64,000 nucleotides of DNA. It comes from Streptomyces caniscabiei (GTDB lineage Bacteria > Actinomycetota > Actinomycetes > Streptomycetales > Streptomycetaceae). Below the pieces are notes generated by a model. That model made no database searches, was not told the DNA's origin, and saw only the letters and a program-made list of their open reading frames with translations. The stretch lies in the NCBI RefSeq assembly GCF_014930365.1, contig NZ_JABXWI010000002.1, positions 849,406 to 913,405 on the forward strand, read 5' to 3'. Positions 35,530 to 44,304 of the stretch are shown here, one piece after another. Numbering within the stretch: the first letter of the stretch is position 1; every line of letters begins with the position of its first letter. A program made the translations under genes and the position numbers.

Positions 35530-37128
35530 GTGAGACACCCGCACGGCACCACATCGCGTACGGCCAGGGCGCTGCGGACGAGCGCCGTGGGCGCCGTCTC
35601 GGCCACCCTGGTCGCCGGCACGGCCCTCGGCCTCGCCCCCGCCGCCCAGGCCGCGTCCGGTTCCACCGCCGCCCCCACCACGCGCTTCGTCGACATCAAG
35701 GGCGAGGGCGGGACCGTCCTCAAGGCCAATGTGGTCGCGCCGGCCGACGCCTCCCGCGCGTACCCGCTGCTGGTCCTGCCCACGAGCTGGGGCCTCCCCC
35801 AGGTGGAGTACCTGGCCCAGGCCCGCAAGCTGGCCGACGCGGGGTACGTCGTGGTCAGTTACAACGTGCGCGGCTTCTGGGAGTCCGGCGGATACATAGA
35901 GGTCGCCGGGCCACCCGACATAGCCGACGCCTCCAAGGTGATCGACTGGGCGCTCGCCAACACCCCGGCCGACGCGGAGCACATCGGCATGGCGGGGCTG
36001 TCGTACGGGGCGGGCATCAGTCTGCTCGCCGCCGCGCACGACGAGCGCGTCAAGGCGGTCGCCGCACTGAGCGGCTGGGCGGATCTGATCGACTCGATCT
36101 ACGGCGGACGCACCCAGCACCTCCAGGCGTCCGCCCTGCTGGACGGCGCGGGACGGATCACCGGCCGCCAGAGTCCCGAACTCCAGCAGATCTTCGCGAA
36201 CTTCTACGCCTCCGATCTGGCGAAGGAGGGAGACATGATCGCCTGGGGGAAGAAACGTTCCCCCGAGACCTATGTCGACCGGATCAACACCAACGGCACG
36301 GCCGTCATGCTCGCCAACGCCTGGGGCGACTCGATCTTCCCGCCCAACCAGTACGCCGACTTCTACGAGAAGCTCAGCGGCCCCAAGCGCCTGGAGCTGC
36401 GCCCCGGGGACCATGCCACCACCGAGCTCACCGGTCTGTTCGGGCTGCCCAACGACGTGTGGACCGACACCCGGCGCTGGTTCGACCGCTATCTCAAGGG
36501 CACCGCCAACGGCATCGACCGTGAGCAGCCCGTCCAGCTCAAGTCCCGTACGGGCGGCGCCTTCGAGGGCTACCCGGACTGGAAGTCGGTCACCGCCACC
36601 CGGAAGAAGATCGCCCTGGCGAGCGGCACCACGATCCGCGCCAACGTCGACTCGGGCGCGAACGGCGGGGTCGTCTTCCTCTCCAGCATCCTCGACCAGG
36701 TGGCCCAACTCCCGCCCGTGGCCTCGATACCGCTGCTGCCGCGCCGCTGGGCGGCGGTGTGGCAGTCGGAGAAGTACCCGACGGCACAGGCCGTGCGCGG
36801 CACCGCGAAGCTGCACACCACGGTGACGGCCACCAAGGAGAGCGGCACCCTCGTCGCGTACCTGTACGACGTGGGCCCGCTCGGCCTCGGCAAGCTGGTC
36901 AGCCACGCGCCGTACACCTTCCACGGCGAGACGCCCGGCCGGCCGTTCGGCGTGGACCTGGAGTTGAACTCCACGGCCTACGACGTTCCGGCGGGCCACC
37001 GCCTCGCCCTGGTCGTCGACACGGTCGACCCGCTCTACATCGAGCACAACCCGACCGGCGCGCAGCTGACCTTCTCCTCGCCGCCGAACGACCCGTCGTA
37101 CGTGTCGATCCCGCTGCGCGAGCAGTGA
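35530..37128 (+). CDS. Secreted CocE/NonD-type acyl hydrolase (S15 family)
   Basis: Exported serine hydrolase of 532 residues, GTG start with GAGGAG 7 nt upstream. The signal peptide (to about residue 38, ending AAQAASG) has an arginine-rich start. The alpha/beta-hydrolase domain shows VLPTSWGLPQVEYL, YNVRGFWESGG, the nucleophile elbow GLSYGAG (Ser near 158), the acid in NAWGDSIFPPNQ and His in PGDHATTEL. A C-terminal jelly-roll, typical of X-Pro dipeptidyl-peptidase/CocE proteins, follows from about 340. Substrate unknown (acyl ester or peptide). Upstream GTnAC boxes suggest control by nitrogen or by an AfsQ1-type regulator. Confidence 0.88.
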   Translation: MRHPHGTTSRTARALRTSAVGAVSATLVAGTALGLAPAAQAASGSTAAPTTRFVDIKGEGGTVLKANVVAPADASRAYPLLVLPTSWGLPQVEYLAQARKLADAGYVVVSYNVRGFWESGGYIEVAGPPDIADASKVIDWALANTPADAEHIGMAGLSYGAGISLLAAAHDERVKAVAALSGWADLIDSIYGGRTQHLQASALLDGAGRITGRQSPELQQIFANFYASDLAKEGDMIAWGKKRSPETYVDRINTNGTAVMLANAWGDSIFPPNQYADFYEKLSGPKRLELRPGDHATTELTGLFGLPNDVWTDTRRWFDRYLKGTANGIDREQPVQLKSRTGGAFEGYPDWKSVTATRKKIALASGTTIRANVDSGANGGVVFLSSILDQVAQLPPVASIPLLPRRWAAVWQSEKYPTAQAVRGTAKLHTTVTATKESGTLVAYLYDVGPLGLGKLVSHAPYTFHGETPGRPFGVDLELNSTAYDVPAGHRLALVVDTVDPLYIEHNPTGAQLTFSSPPNDPSYVSIPLREQ

Positions 37129-37283
37129 TCTCCGGCTGCCGCCGGACGGGCCTGGCCCCTGGCCGCTGCGCGTCCGGCAGCAGCGTCCCTGTTCGGCCGG
37201 GGGTGGCGTCCACGGCCTCGCTCACCCCAAGTGGATGAACCGCTCATCGTAGTCGAGCCCCGCGCCCGGTCCAGTGCCGGTGG

Positions 37284-38027
37284 TCAGTGCTTGAGGATCT
37301 TGGAGAGAAAGTCCTTGGCACGGTCGCTCTCCGGGTTCGTGAAGAACGCGTCCGGAGAGCGGTCCTCGACGATGCGGCCGTCCGCCATGAAGACGACGCG
37401 GTTGGCGGCGGAACGGGCGAACCCCATCTCATGGGTGACGACGACCATGGTCATGCCCTCGCGCGCCAACTGCTGCATCACTTCGAGGACTTCGTTGATC
37501 ATCTCCGGGTCGAGGGCCGAGGTGGGCTCGTCGAACAGGATCACCTTGGGGTCCATGGCGAGGGCGCGGGCGATGGCCACCCGCTGCTGCTGACCGCCGG
37601 AGAGCTGGGCCGGGTACTTCGGTGCCTGGTCGGCGAGCCCGACGCGGTCCAGGAGTTCACGGGAGCGCCGTTCGGCTTCGTCCTTCTTCCGTTTGCGGAC
37701 CTTGATCTGACCGAGCGACACATTCTGCAGGACCGTCTTGTGCGCGAAGAGGTTGAAGGACTGGAAGACCATGCCGACGTCCGCACGGAGCGCCGCGAGG
37801 GCCTTGCCCTCGCTCGGCAGCGGCTGTCCGTCGATCCGGATCGTGCCGGACCGAATGGGCTCCAGCCGGTTGATCGCCCGGCACAGCGTCGATTTCCCCG
37901 ACCCCGACGGGCCGATGACGACGACCACCTCCCCCTTGCCCACGGTGAGGTCGATGTCCTGGAGGACATGCAGCTCGCCGAAGTACTTGTTCACGTCGTG
38001 CATCTCGATCAGCGGATCGACCGCCAT
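37284..38027 (-). CDS. Polar amino-acid ABC transporter ATPase (GluA-like), orphan
   Basis: ATP-binding subunit of 247 residues of the glutamate/polar amino-acid uptake class. All ABC motifs are intact: Walker A GPSGSGKST near 40, Q-loop VFQSFNLF, signature LSGGQQQR near 140, Walker B VILFDEPTSALD and the switch His in VVVTHEMGF. In Streptomyces such ATPase genes normally start a gluABCD-type operon. Here the downstream side meets the convergent CocE-like gene, and no permease or binding-protein gene is in the window, so it is an orphan or works with components encoded elsewhere. Two 21-bp tandem repeats lie in its upstream region. Confidence 0.92.
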   Translation of the reverse strand: MAVDPLIEMHDVNKYFGELHVLQDIDLTVGKGEVVVVIGPSGSGKSTLCRAINRLEPIRSGTIRIDGQPLPSEGKALAALRADVGMVFQSFNLFAHKTVLQNVSLGQIKVRKRKKDEAERRSRELLDRVGLADQAPKYPAQLSGGQQQRVAIARALAMDPKVILFDEPTSALDPEMINEVLEVMQQLAREGMTMVVVTHEMGFARSAANRVVFMADGRIVEDRSPDAFFTNPESDRAKDFLSKILKH

Positions 38028-38134
38028 GCCCAGCCCGCCCTACTCGCCCTCGACCGTGTGGTGTCGCCGGTGCCGCAAACTATCCGGACGGACGGGACCT
38101 CAGGACGCGACACGCACTCGCGGGGATTAGCCGT

Positions 38135-38176
38135 ATTGTCGGGAAGCGACCACGCCTTGTCGGGAAGCAACCGCGC
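38135..38176. repeat. Two tandem 21-bp repeats
   Basis: The unit TTGTCGGGAAGCRACCRCGC plus one C occurs at 38135-38155 and 38156-38176 with 19 of 21 positions identical. It lies 108-149 bp upstream of the orphan ABC ATPase start. The period is two helical turns, as expected for a repeated protein-binding site. Confidence 0.85.
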
Positions 38177-38197
38177 CGACGCATGCGCGCCGGGTCC

Positions 38198-38647
38198 TCA
38201 CTGCTCGGCGACCTCGGCGTAGAGCTGGGAGAGTTCCGGGGCGCCGCTGGCGGCCCACGCCTGGCCGGCCTCGACCACGTCGATCTCACGGCCGGAGTCC
38301 AGCCGCACCACGGGCTGGCCGTTGGGCCAGATCTCCCAGCGGGCGCCCGGGACGGTCCGTACGACGACCGTGCCCAGGTAGAGCCCCGCGTCGTTCCCGA
38401 GCCAGGCCGCGGTCTCCTCGTCGTCGCGCCAGCGCGGGACGAGCTGGTCGATCGCCTCCAACGAGCCTGCGGAATCGTCGAGTTCGACGCCGGCCAGTGC
38501 GGCCTGTGCGCGCAGCAGTTCGCATTCGGAGAGAAGTTCGGCGAGGCCCTCGTGACCGTCGTCGTCACCGTCGCCGCCGGTGAACACCGCGACCCCGAAC
38601 GCGGGGTCACGCCTCTTGCGCCAGTTGCCCAGGAAAGAGATGTTCAT
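38198..38647 (-). CDS. Small acidic protein of unknown function
   Basis: A 149-residue cytoplasmic protein. The opening MNISFLGNWRKRRDPAFGVA is distinctive, followed by a Gly/Asp-rich stretch, a helical region (LLSECELLRAQAAL) and a C-terminal beta-rich half with LYLGTVVVRTVPGARWEIWP and VVRLDSGREIDVV. I take it to be one of the conserved Streptomyces proteins without assigned function (DUF6278-like is possible). It lies upstream of and on the same strand as the ABC ATPase gene, but the 170-bp gap with repeats suggests separate transcription. Confidence 0.82.
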   Translation of the reverse strand: MNISFLGNWRKRRDPAFGVAVFTGGDGDDDGHEGLAELLSECELLRAQAALAGVELDDSAGSLEAIDQLVPRWRDDEETAAWLGNDAGLYLGTVVVRTVPGARWEIWPNGQPVVRLDSGREIDVVEAGQAWAASGAPELSQLYAEVAEQ

Positions 38648-38861
38648 GCGCTCAGCGTGTCATCCGCCTCACCCTTCGCACCACAGGCGCGCGGAAACCG
38701 CTTGTTCGCCGGGAGTTCGGCCGTGGTTCCCGCCTGCCTCATTGACGGGTCCCTGACGCCTCTTTAGCTTCATGACACATCCGTCGTCTCATCGTTGTAC
38801 CGGTGCCGCGTCCGTCGGCACCGTCACTCTCGTGGTGTTCAGCGAGCAGAAGGGATCGCGC

Positions 38862-40631
38862 GTGCGCCGACGCGTCTGGGGAACGGCCGTCGTTCTGGCA
38901 CTTCTGGCGGCGGTCGCGCCCGTCGCCACCGCCCGAGCGGCCGCCGGCCCGGCGGCCGAACCGGTCCCGCTGGAACACCTCTTCGACAACCGGGCCGTCA
39001 GCGACGACGCGCGGCCCACCGGGGCCGACTTCGACGGCTCCGGCGGTTCCCTCTCCGCCGCCGACCTGAGGGCGGCCGGATGGACACCGGGGCGCGCACT
39101 GACCGTTCAGGGCGCGCGCCTGACCTGGCCGCGCCGCACGGCGGGCGAGCCCGACAACGTCCGCGCCGCCGGCCAGTCCGTGCGCGTACGGGGCCGGGGC
39201 GACGCCCTCGCCTTCGTGGTCGCCGCCACGGGAGGCGCCGAGGCGGTCGGCGGCGGCACGGTCCGCTACCGGGGCGGGGCCCGCTCCCCGTACCGGCTGA
39301 CCGCGCCCGACTGGCGCACCGGCCCGCTCGCCACGAAGGCCGTGGCCCTCCCCCATGTGAACACCCCGGGCGGTCAACTCACCGAGAAGGCAAGGCTGTA
39401 CGTCGTCACCGTGCCGCTCGTGCGGGGGCGCGAGGTCGCGTCGGTGACCCTGCCGCGCAACCGCGACCTGCATGTGTTCGCCCTGTCGGTGCGCCCCGAC
39501 TCGGCGGCCTGGACCGGCAGTTGGGCCGCATCCACCTCCGGCTATCCGGCCGTCGGCCCGTGGACCGACCGGACCCTGCGGCTCGTCGTCCACACCTCGG
39601 TGGGCGGGCCCCGGGTGCGGATCCGGCTCGACAACACCTTCGCCTCGGCGCCGGTACGGGTGGGCAGCGCGACGGTGGCGCTGCGGGCGACGGGCGCGGG
39701 CGCCCGGAGTGCGCCGGCGCCCCTGTCGTTCCGGGGCGCGGCCGGCACCGACATCCCGGCCGGCGCACAGGCGTTCAGTGATCCGCTGGGCTTCGAGGTG
39801 CCGCCGGACACCGACCTGCTGGTGAGCTTCCATCTGCCCGGCACGGTGACGGCCGCGCCCGTGCACCGGCTGGCGCGGCAGACGTCGTACGTCAGCGAGC
39901 CGGGGGATCACGCGGGGGACGGCTCGGCCACGGCGTACACCTCCACGATCTCGACCTGGCCGCTGCTGACCGGCGTGGACGTGGGCGGCGGGCCGGGCTC
40001 CGTCGTCCTTCTCGGCGACTCGATCACCGACGGGGAGGCGACGACGGTCGACGCGAACCGGCGGTGGCCGGACGCGCTGGCCCGGCGGCTGCTGGGCCAG
40101 GACGAGGTCCCGCGCTACGGCGTCCTCAACCAGGGGATCTCCGCGAACCGGGTGGTCACCGACCGCTACCCCGGTGACGGTGTCTCCACCGACACGGGCG
40201 GCGTGAGCGCCCTGCACCGCCTCGACCGCGATGTCCTCGCCCAGACCTCCGCCCGTACCGTCGTCGTCTTCCAGGGCGTCAACGACGTCCGCTGGGGTGC
40301 CACGGCGGGCGAGGTGGTCGCCGGGCTGCGGGAGATCGCGGCCCGGGGACGCGAGCGGGGCCTGCGCGTGCTCGTGGCGACCGTGGCGCCCTGCGAGGGC
40401 GAGGCACGCTGCACGGCCGCCGTCGACGCCCAGCGGGTCGCGGTGAACGAGTGGATCCGGGGCGGCGAGGCGGACGAGGTGTTCGACGGGGTCCTCGACT
40501 TCGACGAGGTGCTGCGCGACCCGGCGCGTCCGGCGCGGCTGCTCCCCGCCTACGACACCGGGGACCATCTGCACCCGAACGAGGCGGGGCTGGCGGCACT
40601 CGCCGACGCGGTGGACCTCGGCCTGCTGTGA
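38862..40631 (+). CDS. Secreted two-domain SGNH/GDSL hydrolase
   Basis: Exported esterase of 589 residues from the GTG at 38862, which has AGAAGGGA upstream and starts a clean signal peptide (to about residue 28, VAPVATARAAA). The first 370 residues are beta-rich without an assigned activity, with two parts, one resembling a carbohydrate-binding jelly-roll. The SGNH domain follows: block I GDSITDG with Ser near 387, block II Gly in NQGISANR, block III FQGVNDVRWG and block V DTGDHLHPN with the Asp/His pair. Family members deacetylate or de-esterify polysaccharides or lipids. Two cysteines flank VAPCEGEARC. Monocistronic by appearance. Confidence 0.88.
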   Translation: MRRRVWGTAVVLALLAAVAPVATARAAAGPAAEPVPLEHLFDNRAVSDDARPTGADFDGSGGSLSAADLRAAGWTPGRALTVQGARLTWPRRTAGEPDNVRAAGQSVRVRGRGDALAFVVAATGGAEAVGGGTVRYRGGARSPYRLTAPDWRTGPLATKAVALPHVNTPGGQLTEKARLYVVTVPLVRGREVASVTLPRNRDLHVFALSVRPDSAAWTGSWAASTSGYPAVGPWTDRTLRLVVHTSVGGPRVRIRLDNTFASAPVRVGSATVALRATGAGARSAPAPLSFRGAAGTDIPAGAQAFSDPLGFEVPPDTDLLVSFHLPGTVTAAPVHRLARQTSYVSEPGDHAGDGSATAYTSTISTWPLLTGVDVGGGPGSVVLLGDSITDGEATTVDANRRWPDALARRLLGQDEVPRYGVLNQGISANRVVTDRYPGDGVSTDTGGVSALHRLDRDVLAQTSARTVVVFQGVNDVRWGATAGEVVAGLREIAARGRERGLRVLVATVAPCEGEARCTAAVDAQRVAVNEWIRGGEADEVFDGVLDFDEVLRDPARPARLLPAYDTGDHLHPNEAGLAALADAVDLGLL

Positions 40632-40662
40632 CGTCCCGCGCGGCCCGGAGGGGGCGCGGGCG

Positions 40663-41442
40663 TCAGACCTCCAGGTCCACCACGACCGGCGCGTGGTCCG
40701 ACGCGCCCTTGCCCTTGCGCTCCTCCCGGTCCACATAGGCGTCGGTGACGGCCTTGGCGAACGGCTCGTTGCCGTAGACGAGGTCGATGCGCATGCCCCG
40801 GTTCTTCGGGAAGCAGAGCTGGCGGTAGTCCCAGTATGTGAAGGGGTGCTCGTACTTGAGGGGCCGGGGGACGACGTCGGACAGGCCCGCCTCGCGCAGG
40901 GAGGCCAGGGCGGCGCGCTCGGCGGGGGTGACGTGGGTGAGGCCCTCGAAGGCGGCGACGTCGTACACGTCGTCGTCGGTCGGCGCCACGTTGTAGTCGC
41001 CCAGGACGGCGAAGGGGCGGCTGCCGGCCGCGTCACCGGCGACGGCGGCCTTGAGCGCCTCGAACCACTGGAGCTTGTACGCGTAGTGCGGGTGGTCGAC
41101 CTCGCGGCCGTTCGGCACATAGACCGACCAGACGCGGACCGGGCCGCAGGTCGCGGAGATCGCGCGGGGCTCCACGGAGCCGTCGTAGCCGGGGTCGCCG
41201 GGCAGGCCCTTGACGACGTCCTCGATGCCGACGCGGGAGATCACCGCCACGCCGTTCCACCGCCCCGTGGCGTGTACGGCGGCCTCGTAGCCCGCCTCGC
41301 GCAGCGCGTCGAGCGGGAAGCCGTCCTCGGCGATCTTGGCCTCCTGGAGGCAGAGCACGTCCGTGCCGCTGCTCTCCAGCCAGGCGAGGAGCCTCGGGAG
41401 GCGTGCGGTGATCGAGTTCACGTTCCAGGTCGCGATGCGCAT
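40663..41442 (-). CDS. xth: Exodeoxyribonuclease III (AP endonuclease)
   Basis: Exonuclease/endonuclease/phosphatase-family enzyme of 259 residues that acts at abasic sites in base-excision repair. Motifs: IATWNVNSI at the start, metal Glu in LCLQEAKI (near 37), the YVPNGREVDHP loop, catalytic Asp/Asn in VLGDYNVAPTD (near 150), RIDLVYGN and the final DHAPVVVDLEV. Length and order match XthA. The ATG at 41442 begins the conserved MRIATWN; the frame extends three codons upstream. Confidence 0.94.
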   Translation of the reverse strand: MRIATWNVNSITARLPRLLAWLESSGTDVLCLQEAKIAEDGFPLDALREAGYEAAVHATGRWNGVAVISRVGIEDVVKGLPGDPGYDGSVEPRAISATCGPVRVWSVYVPNGREVDHPHYAYKLQWFEALKAAVAGDAAGSRPFAVLGDYNVAPTDDDVYDVAAFEGLTHVTPAERAALASLREAGLSDVVPRPLKYEHPFTYWDYRQLCFPKNRGMRIDLVYGNEPFAKAVTDAYVDREERKGKGASDHAPVVVDLEV

Positions 41443-41502
41443 GCCCCACAACCTACCGGGCGGGTCCGACAGCGCCCGTCCCGCCCGGTGAGGTGCCCGC
41501 GC

Positions 41503-42144
41503 TCAGACGTCCGCCGACGCCCCGGGCGCGAGCCGGAGGTGGTCCGCGCCGCCCAGGGCGCCGATCTGACGGTCGTAGATGGGGCGGGCGAGGTCGGTGA
41601 GGAGGGCGTCGTGGATGTCGTACGCGCGCCGCGGCCCGACCTCGCGGACGTAGTCGATGACCTCGGAGATCTTGCTCCAGGGGGCCATGACGGGGAGCAT
41701 CAGCGTCTCGACGGGGTGGTCGGGGACGGTGAGGGCGTCGCCGGGGTGGAAGACGCGGCCGCCGTCGACGAGATAGCCGACGTTGGTGATGCGCGGGATG
41801 TCCGGGTGGATCACCGCGTGGAGTTCGCCGTGGACCTGCACGTCGAAGCCGGCGGCGGTGAACGTGTCGCCGTGGCCGACCGTGTGCACCCGGCCGGGGA
41901 AGGCGGCGGAGATCTTCTCAGCGACCGAGCGCAGGGTCCAGACCTCGGCGGCCGGATCGGCCTCCAGGGCCGCCCGCAGCCGTCCCTCGTCGAAGTGGTC
42001 GGGGTGCTCGTGGGTGACCAGCACGGCGTCCGCGCCGATCGCGGCGTCCTCCTCGCTGAACCCGCCCGGGTCGATGACGAGCGTGCGCCCGTCCTTCTCC
42101 AGCCGGACGCAGGCATGCGACTTCTTCGTGAGCTTCATGGTCAT
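41503..42144 (-). CDS. Metallo-beta-lactamase-fold hydrolase (UlaG-like)
   Basis: Metal-dependent hydrolase of 213 residues. The signature THEHPDHFD (near 44-52) is the HxHxDH motif; HAVIHP and FHPGDAL provide the later ligands. The short, lactonase-like form with KLTKKSHACVRLEKDG at the N terminus is the widespread L-ascorbate-lactonase-like group, whose physiological substrates are mostly unknown. A second ATG two codons in is equally usable. It lies 37 bp downstream of the PcaL-type gene on the same strand, so it may be co-transcribed with it. Confidence 0.9.
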   Translation of the reverse strand: MTMKLTKKSHACVRLEKDGRTLVIDPGGFSEEDAAIGADAVLVTHEHPDHFDEGRLRAALEADPAAEVWTLRSVAEKISAAFPGRVHTVGHGDTFTAAGFDVQVHGELHAVIHPDIPRITNVGYLVDGGRVFHPGDALTVPDHPVETLMLPVMAPWSKISEVIDYVREVGPRRAYDIHDALLTDLARPIYDRQIGALGGADHLRLAPGASADV

Positions 42145-42181
42145 GGATCCATCCTGCCCCCGGCGGGCGGCCGGCGGTGGC

Positions 42182-43480
42182 TCACTCCTCGGGGGTGGTC
42201 TCCTCGCGGATGACCTGCTGGGCCACGCGGAACGCGCTGTTCGCGGCCGGTACCCCGCAGTAGACGGCCGCCTGGAGGAGGACCTCCTTGATCTCGTCCG
42301 GGGTGAGACCGTTGCGGAGGGCGGCGCGGGTGTGGAAGGCCAGCTCGTCCAGGTGCCCGCCGGCGACGAGCGCGGTCAGGGTGACACAGCTGCGGGAACG
42401 GCGGTCGAGACCGGGCCGGTCCCAGATCTCGCCCCAGGCGTAGCGGGTGACGAAATCCTGGAAGTCGCCGGAGAACGCGTCCGCCGACGCCAGGGCCCGG
42501 TCCACGTGCGCGTCGCCGAGCACCTCGCGGCGGACCTTCAGCCCGGCGTCGTACGGGTCGGGTCTGCCCGTCGCCTCCGGCTGGAGGACGGCCGGGGCGA
42601 TCTCGGCGACCGGTCCGGTCGGCGGCTGCACGGCGGCGAGGACCGGCTTGACCGGCGTCGCCGGGATGGCGACCTGGCCGGTGGTGGAGTCGTAGGCGGG
42701 CTGCCAGGCGGTGGAGAAGTGGCGGACGAGCAGGTCGGTGACGGCGGCGGGCTGCTCGACCGGGACGAGGTGGGAGGCGCCGGGGACGACCGCGAGCCGG
42801 GCGTCCGGGATGCCCGCGACGAGCGTACGGGCCTCGGCGGGGCCGGTGACCTGGTCGTCGGAGCCGACGAGGACGAGGGTGGGGACGCCGATCCGGCCGA
42901 GTTCGGCGCGCACGTCGAACGAGGCGAGCGCCTCGCAGGCGGCGATGTAGCAGCCGGGGTCGGTGGTGCGGACCATCTGTACGGCCCACTCGGTGATCGC
43001 GGGCTGCGCCGCGGCGAACCCCGCGGTGAACCAACGGTCCGGGGACGTACGGGCGATGGGGTCGAGGCCGTTGGTCCGCACGATCACCCCGCGCTGGCGG
43101 AACTCGTCGGCGGTGCCGAAGCGGGGAGAGGCGGCGATCAGCGCGAGCGAGGCGAGGCGTTCGGGGTGGCGCAGCGCGAGTTCGGCCCCGATGGCGCCGC
43201 CGAACGCGCAGCCGGCGTAGCCGAAGCGCTGCACACCGACGGCGTCGAGCGTGGCCAGCAGCCGGGCGGCCAGCTCGGTGACCGAGCCACCGGGGTAGGC
43301 CGGCGCGCCGCCGTGCCCCGGCAGGTCGAAGCGGAAGATCCGCCACTGCTTGGTCAGTTCGGGGATCTGACGGTCCCACATGTGCCAAGTGGTGCCCAGG
43401 GAGGGGCCCAGGATGAGAACGGGGGCGTCTTCCGGGCCGTCGAAGCGGTATTGCAGGGTGTTCGGTGGTGTCTCGCTCAC
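42182..43480 (-). CDS. pcaL: PcaL: fused enol-lactone hydrolase / 4-carboxymuconolactone decarboxylase
   Basis: Bifunctional beta-ketoadipate-pathway protein of 432 residues. Residues 1-260 are an alpha/beta hydrolase (PcaD-like) with FDLPGHGG and a C-terminal GASHLVPVEQP histidine. Residues 305-430 are a CMD domain (PcaC-like) with the LDRRSRSCVTLTALVAGG and LTPDEIKEVLLQAAVYCGVPAA segments. At the nucleophile elbow the sequence is AGCAFGG: aligned on G-x-S-x-G, the usual Ser is Ala92, with Cys91 beside it. Other pca genes (pcaGH, pcaB, pcaIJ) are absent from the window, although Streptomyces normally keeps pcaL in their operon. Confidence 0.9.
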   Translation of the reverse strand: MSETPPNTLQYRFDGPEDAPVLILGPSLGTTWHMWDRQIPELTKQWRIFRFDLPGHGGAPAYPGGSVTELAARLLATLDAVGVQRFGYAGCAFGGAIGAELALRHPERLASLALIAASPRFGTADEFRQRGVIVRTNGLDPIARTSPDRWFTAGFAAAQPAITEWAVQMVRTTDPGCYIAACEALASFDVRAELGRIGVPTLVLVGSDDQVTGPAEARTLVAGIPDARLAVVPGASHLVPVEQPAAVTDLLVRHFSTAWQPAYDSTTGQVAIPATPVKPVLAAVQPPTGPVAEIAPAVLQPEATGRPDPYDAGLKVRREVLGDAHVDRALASADAFSGDFQDFVTRYAWGEIWDRPGLDRRSRSCVTLTALVAGGHLDELAFHTRAALRNGLTPDEIKEVLLQAAVYCGVPAANSAFRVAQQVIREETTPEE

Positions 43481-43696
43481 CCGTCAGACCCTCTCACGTA
43501 TCACGAACTCGCACACAGCTCGGGGAACCCGACGGCTCGTGCCCCTCCAGGCTCGGCAAAGCCTAGAGGGCCGCCCCCGAGGACCGGCGTGCCGCACCTG
43601 GAAGCCCTCCGGAATCTCACCGACCGGCGACGTGAACACCACATGGTGGACAAGGTGTGTCGGTCCCTCGCGGGGGGCGGCCTGGGACCTCCCGGG

Positions 43697-44203
43697 TCAC
43701 ATCGCGTGCCCGGCCGAGGGAATGCGGAACTCGAATTCGGGACGGTCCCACGGCACGGCGGGCGGGTTCGCGAGAGCGGTTCCGGTCCGCACCGCACCGA
43801 CGCGGTGGTAGAAATCCTCGGCGGGACGATGCGACACGACCTTGACGCGGTCGAGCCCGGCGGCGCGGGCCTCGGACTGCATGTGCGCCACGAGCGACCG
43901 TCCGATACCCCGTCCCTGTGCTTCGTCGGCGACGAACAGCAGATCGAGCTCCGGAGGAGCGAGGACGAGCGAGTAGAACCCGAGGACCCGGCCGCCGTGC
44001 TCGTCGGCGCCGACGGCCACGAAGGTGCGGTGGGCCTCGATGTAATCAGGACCGACCCGGTAGCCCGCGACGGCGGTCGCGTATATGCCTGCGTAGGCGC
44101 CTGAGCCACGCACGAGCCGCGTGAGCCGTCTGGCATCCCGCGCCACGGCCCTTCGTATCGTGATCGGGATCGGCCGGCCGAGCGGGGACGTGCGTGCACT
44201 CAT
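43697..44203 (-). CDS. GNAT-family N-acetyltransferase
   Basis: Acetyl-CoA-dependent acetyltransferase of 168 residues. The acetyl-CoA loop reads DEAQGRGIGRSLVAHM (near 100-115), preceded by the beta-strand LDLLFVA and followed by the FYHRVGAVRTG segment typical of the GNAT C-terminal half. Substrate unknown. The ATG at 44203 is used; an ATG six codons upstream is possible. There is no strong ribosome-binding site. It is divergent from the RNase J gene. The 216 bp between it and pcaL hold nothing recognised. Confidence 0.88.
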   Translation of the reverse strand: MSARTSPLGRPIPITIRRAVARDARRLTRLVRGSGAYAGIYATAVAGYRVGPDYIEAHRTFVAVGADEHGGRVLGFYSLVLAPPELDLLFVADEAQGRGIGRSLVAHMQSEARAAGLDRVKVVSHRPAEDFYHRVGAVRTGTALANPPAVPWDRPEFEFRIPSAGHAM

Positions 44204-44304
44204 CGCGAAAGTATGTCGCACCGAGGTCCCGTGCCCGCGCCGCCGGGCGAAGAGATCACAGGGCGATGGATCATCTCGTTCCCCGCTACGGGTACCGTCG
44301 ACGC

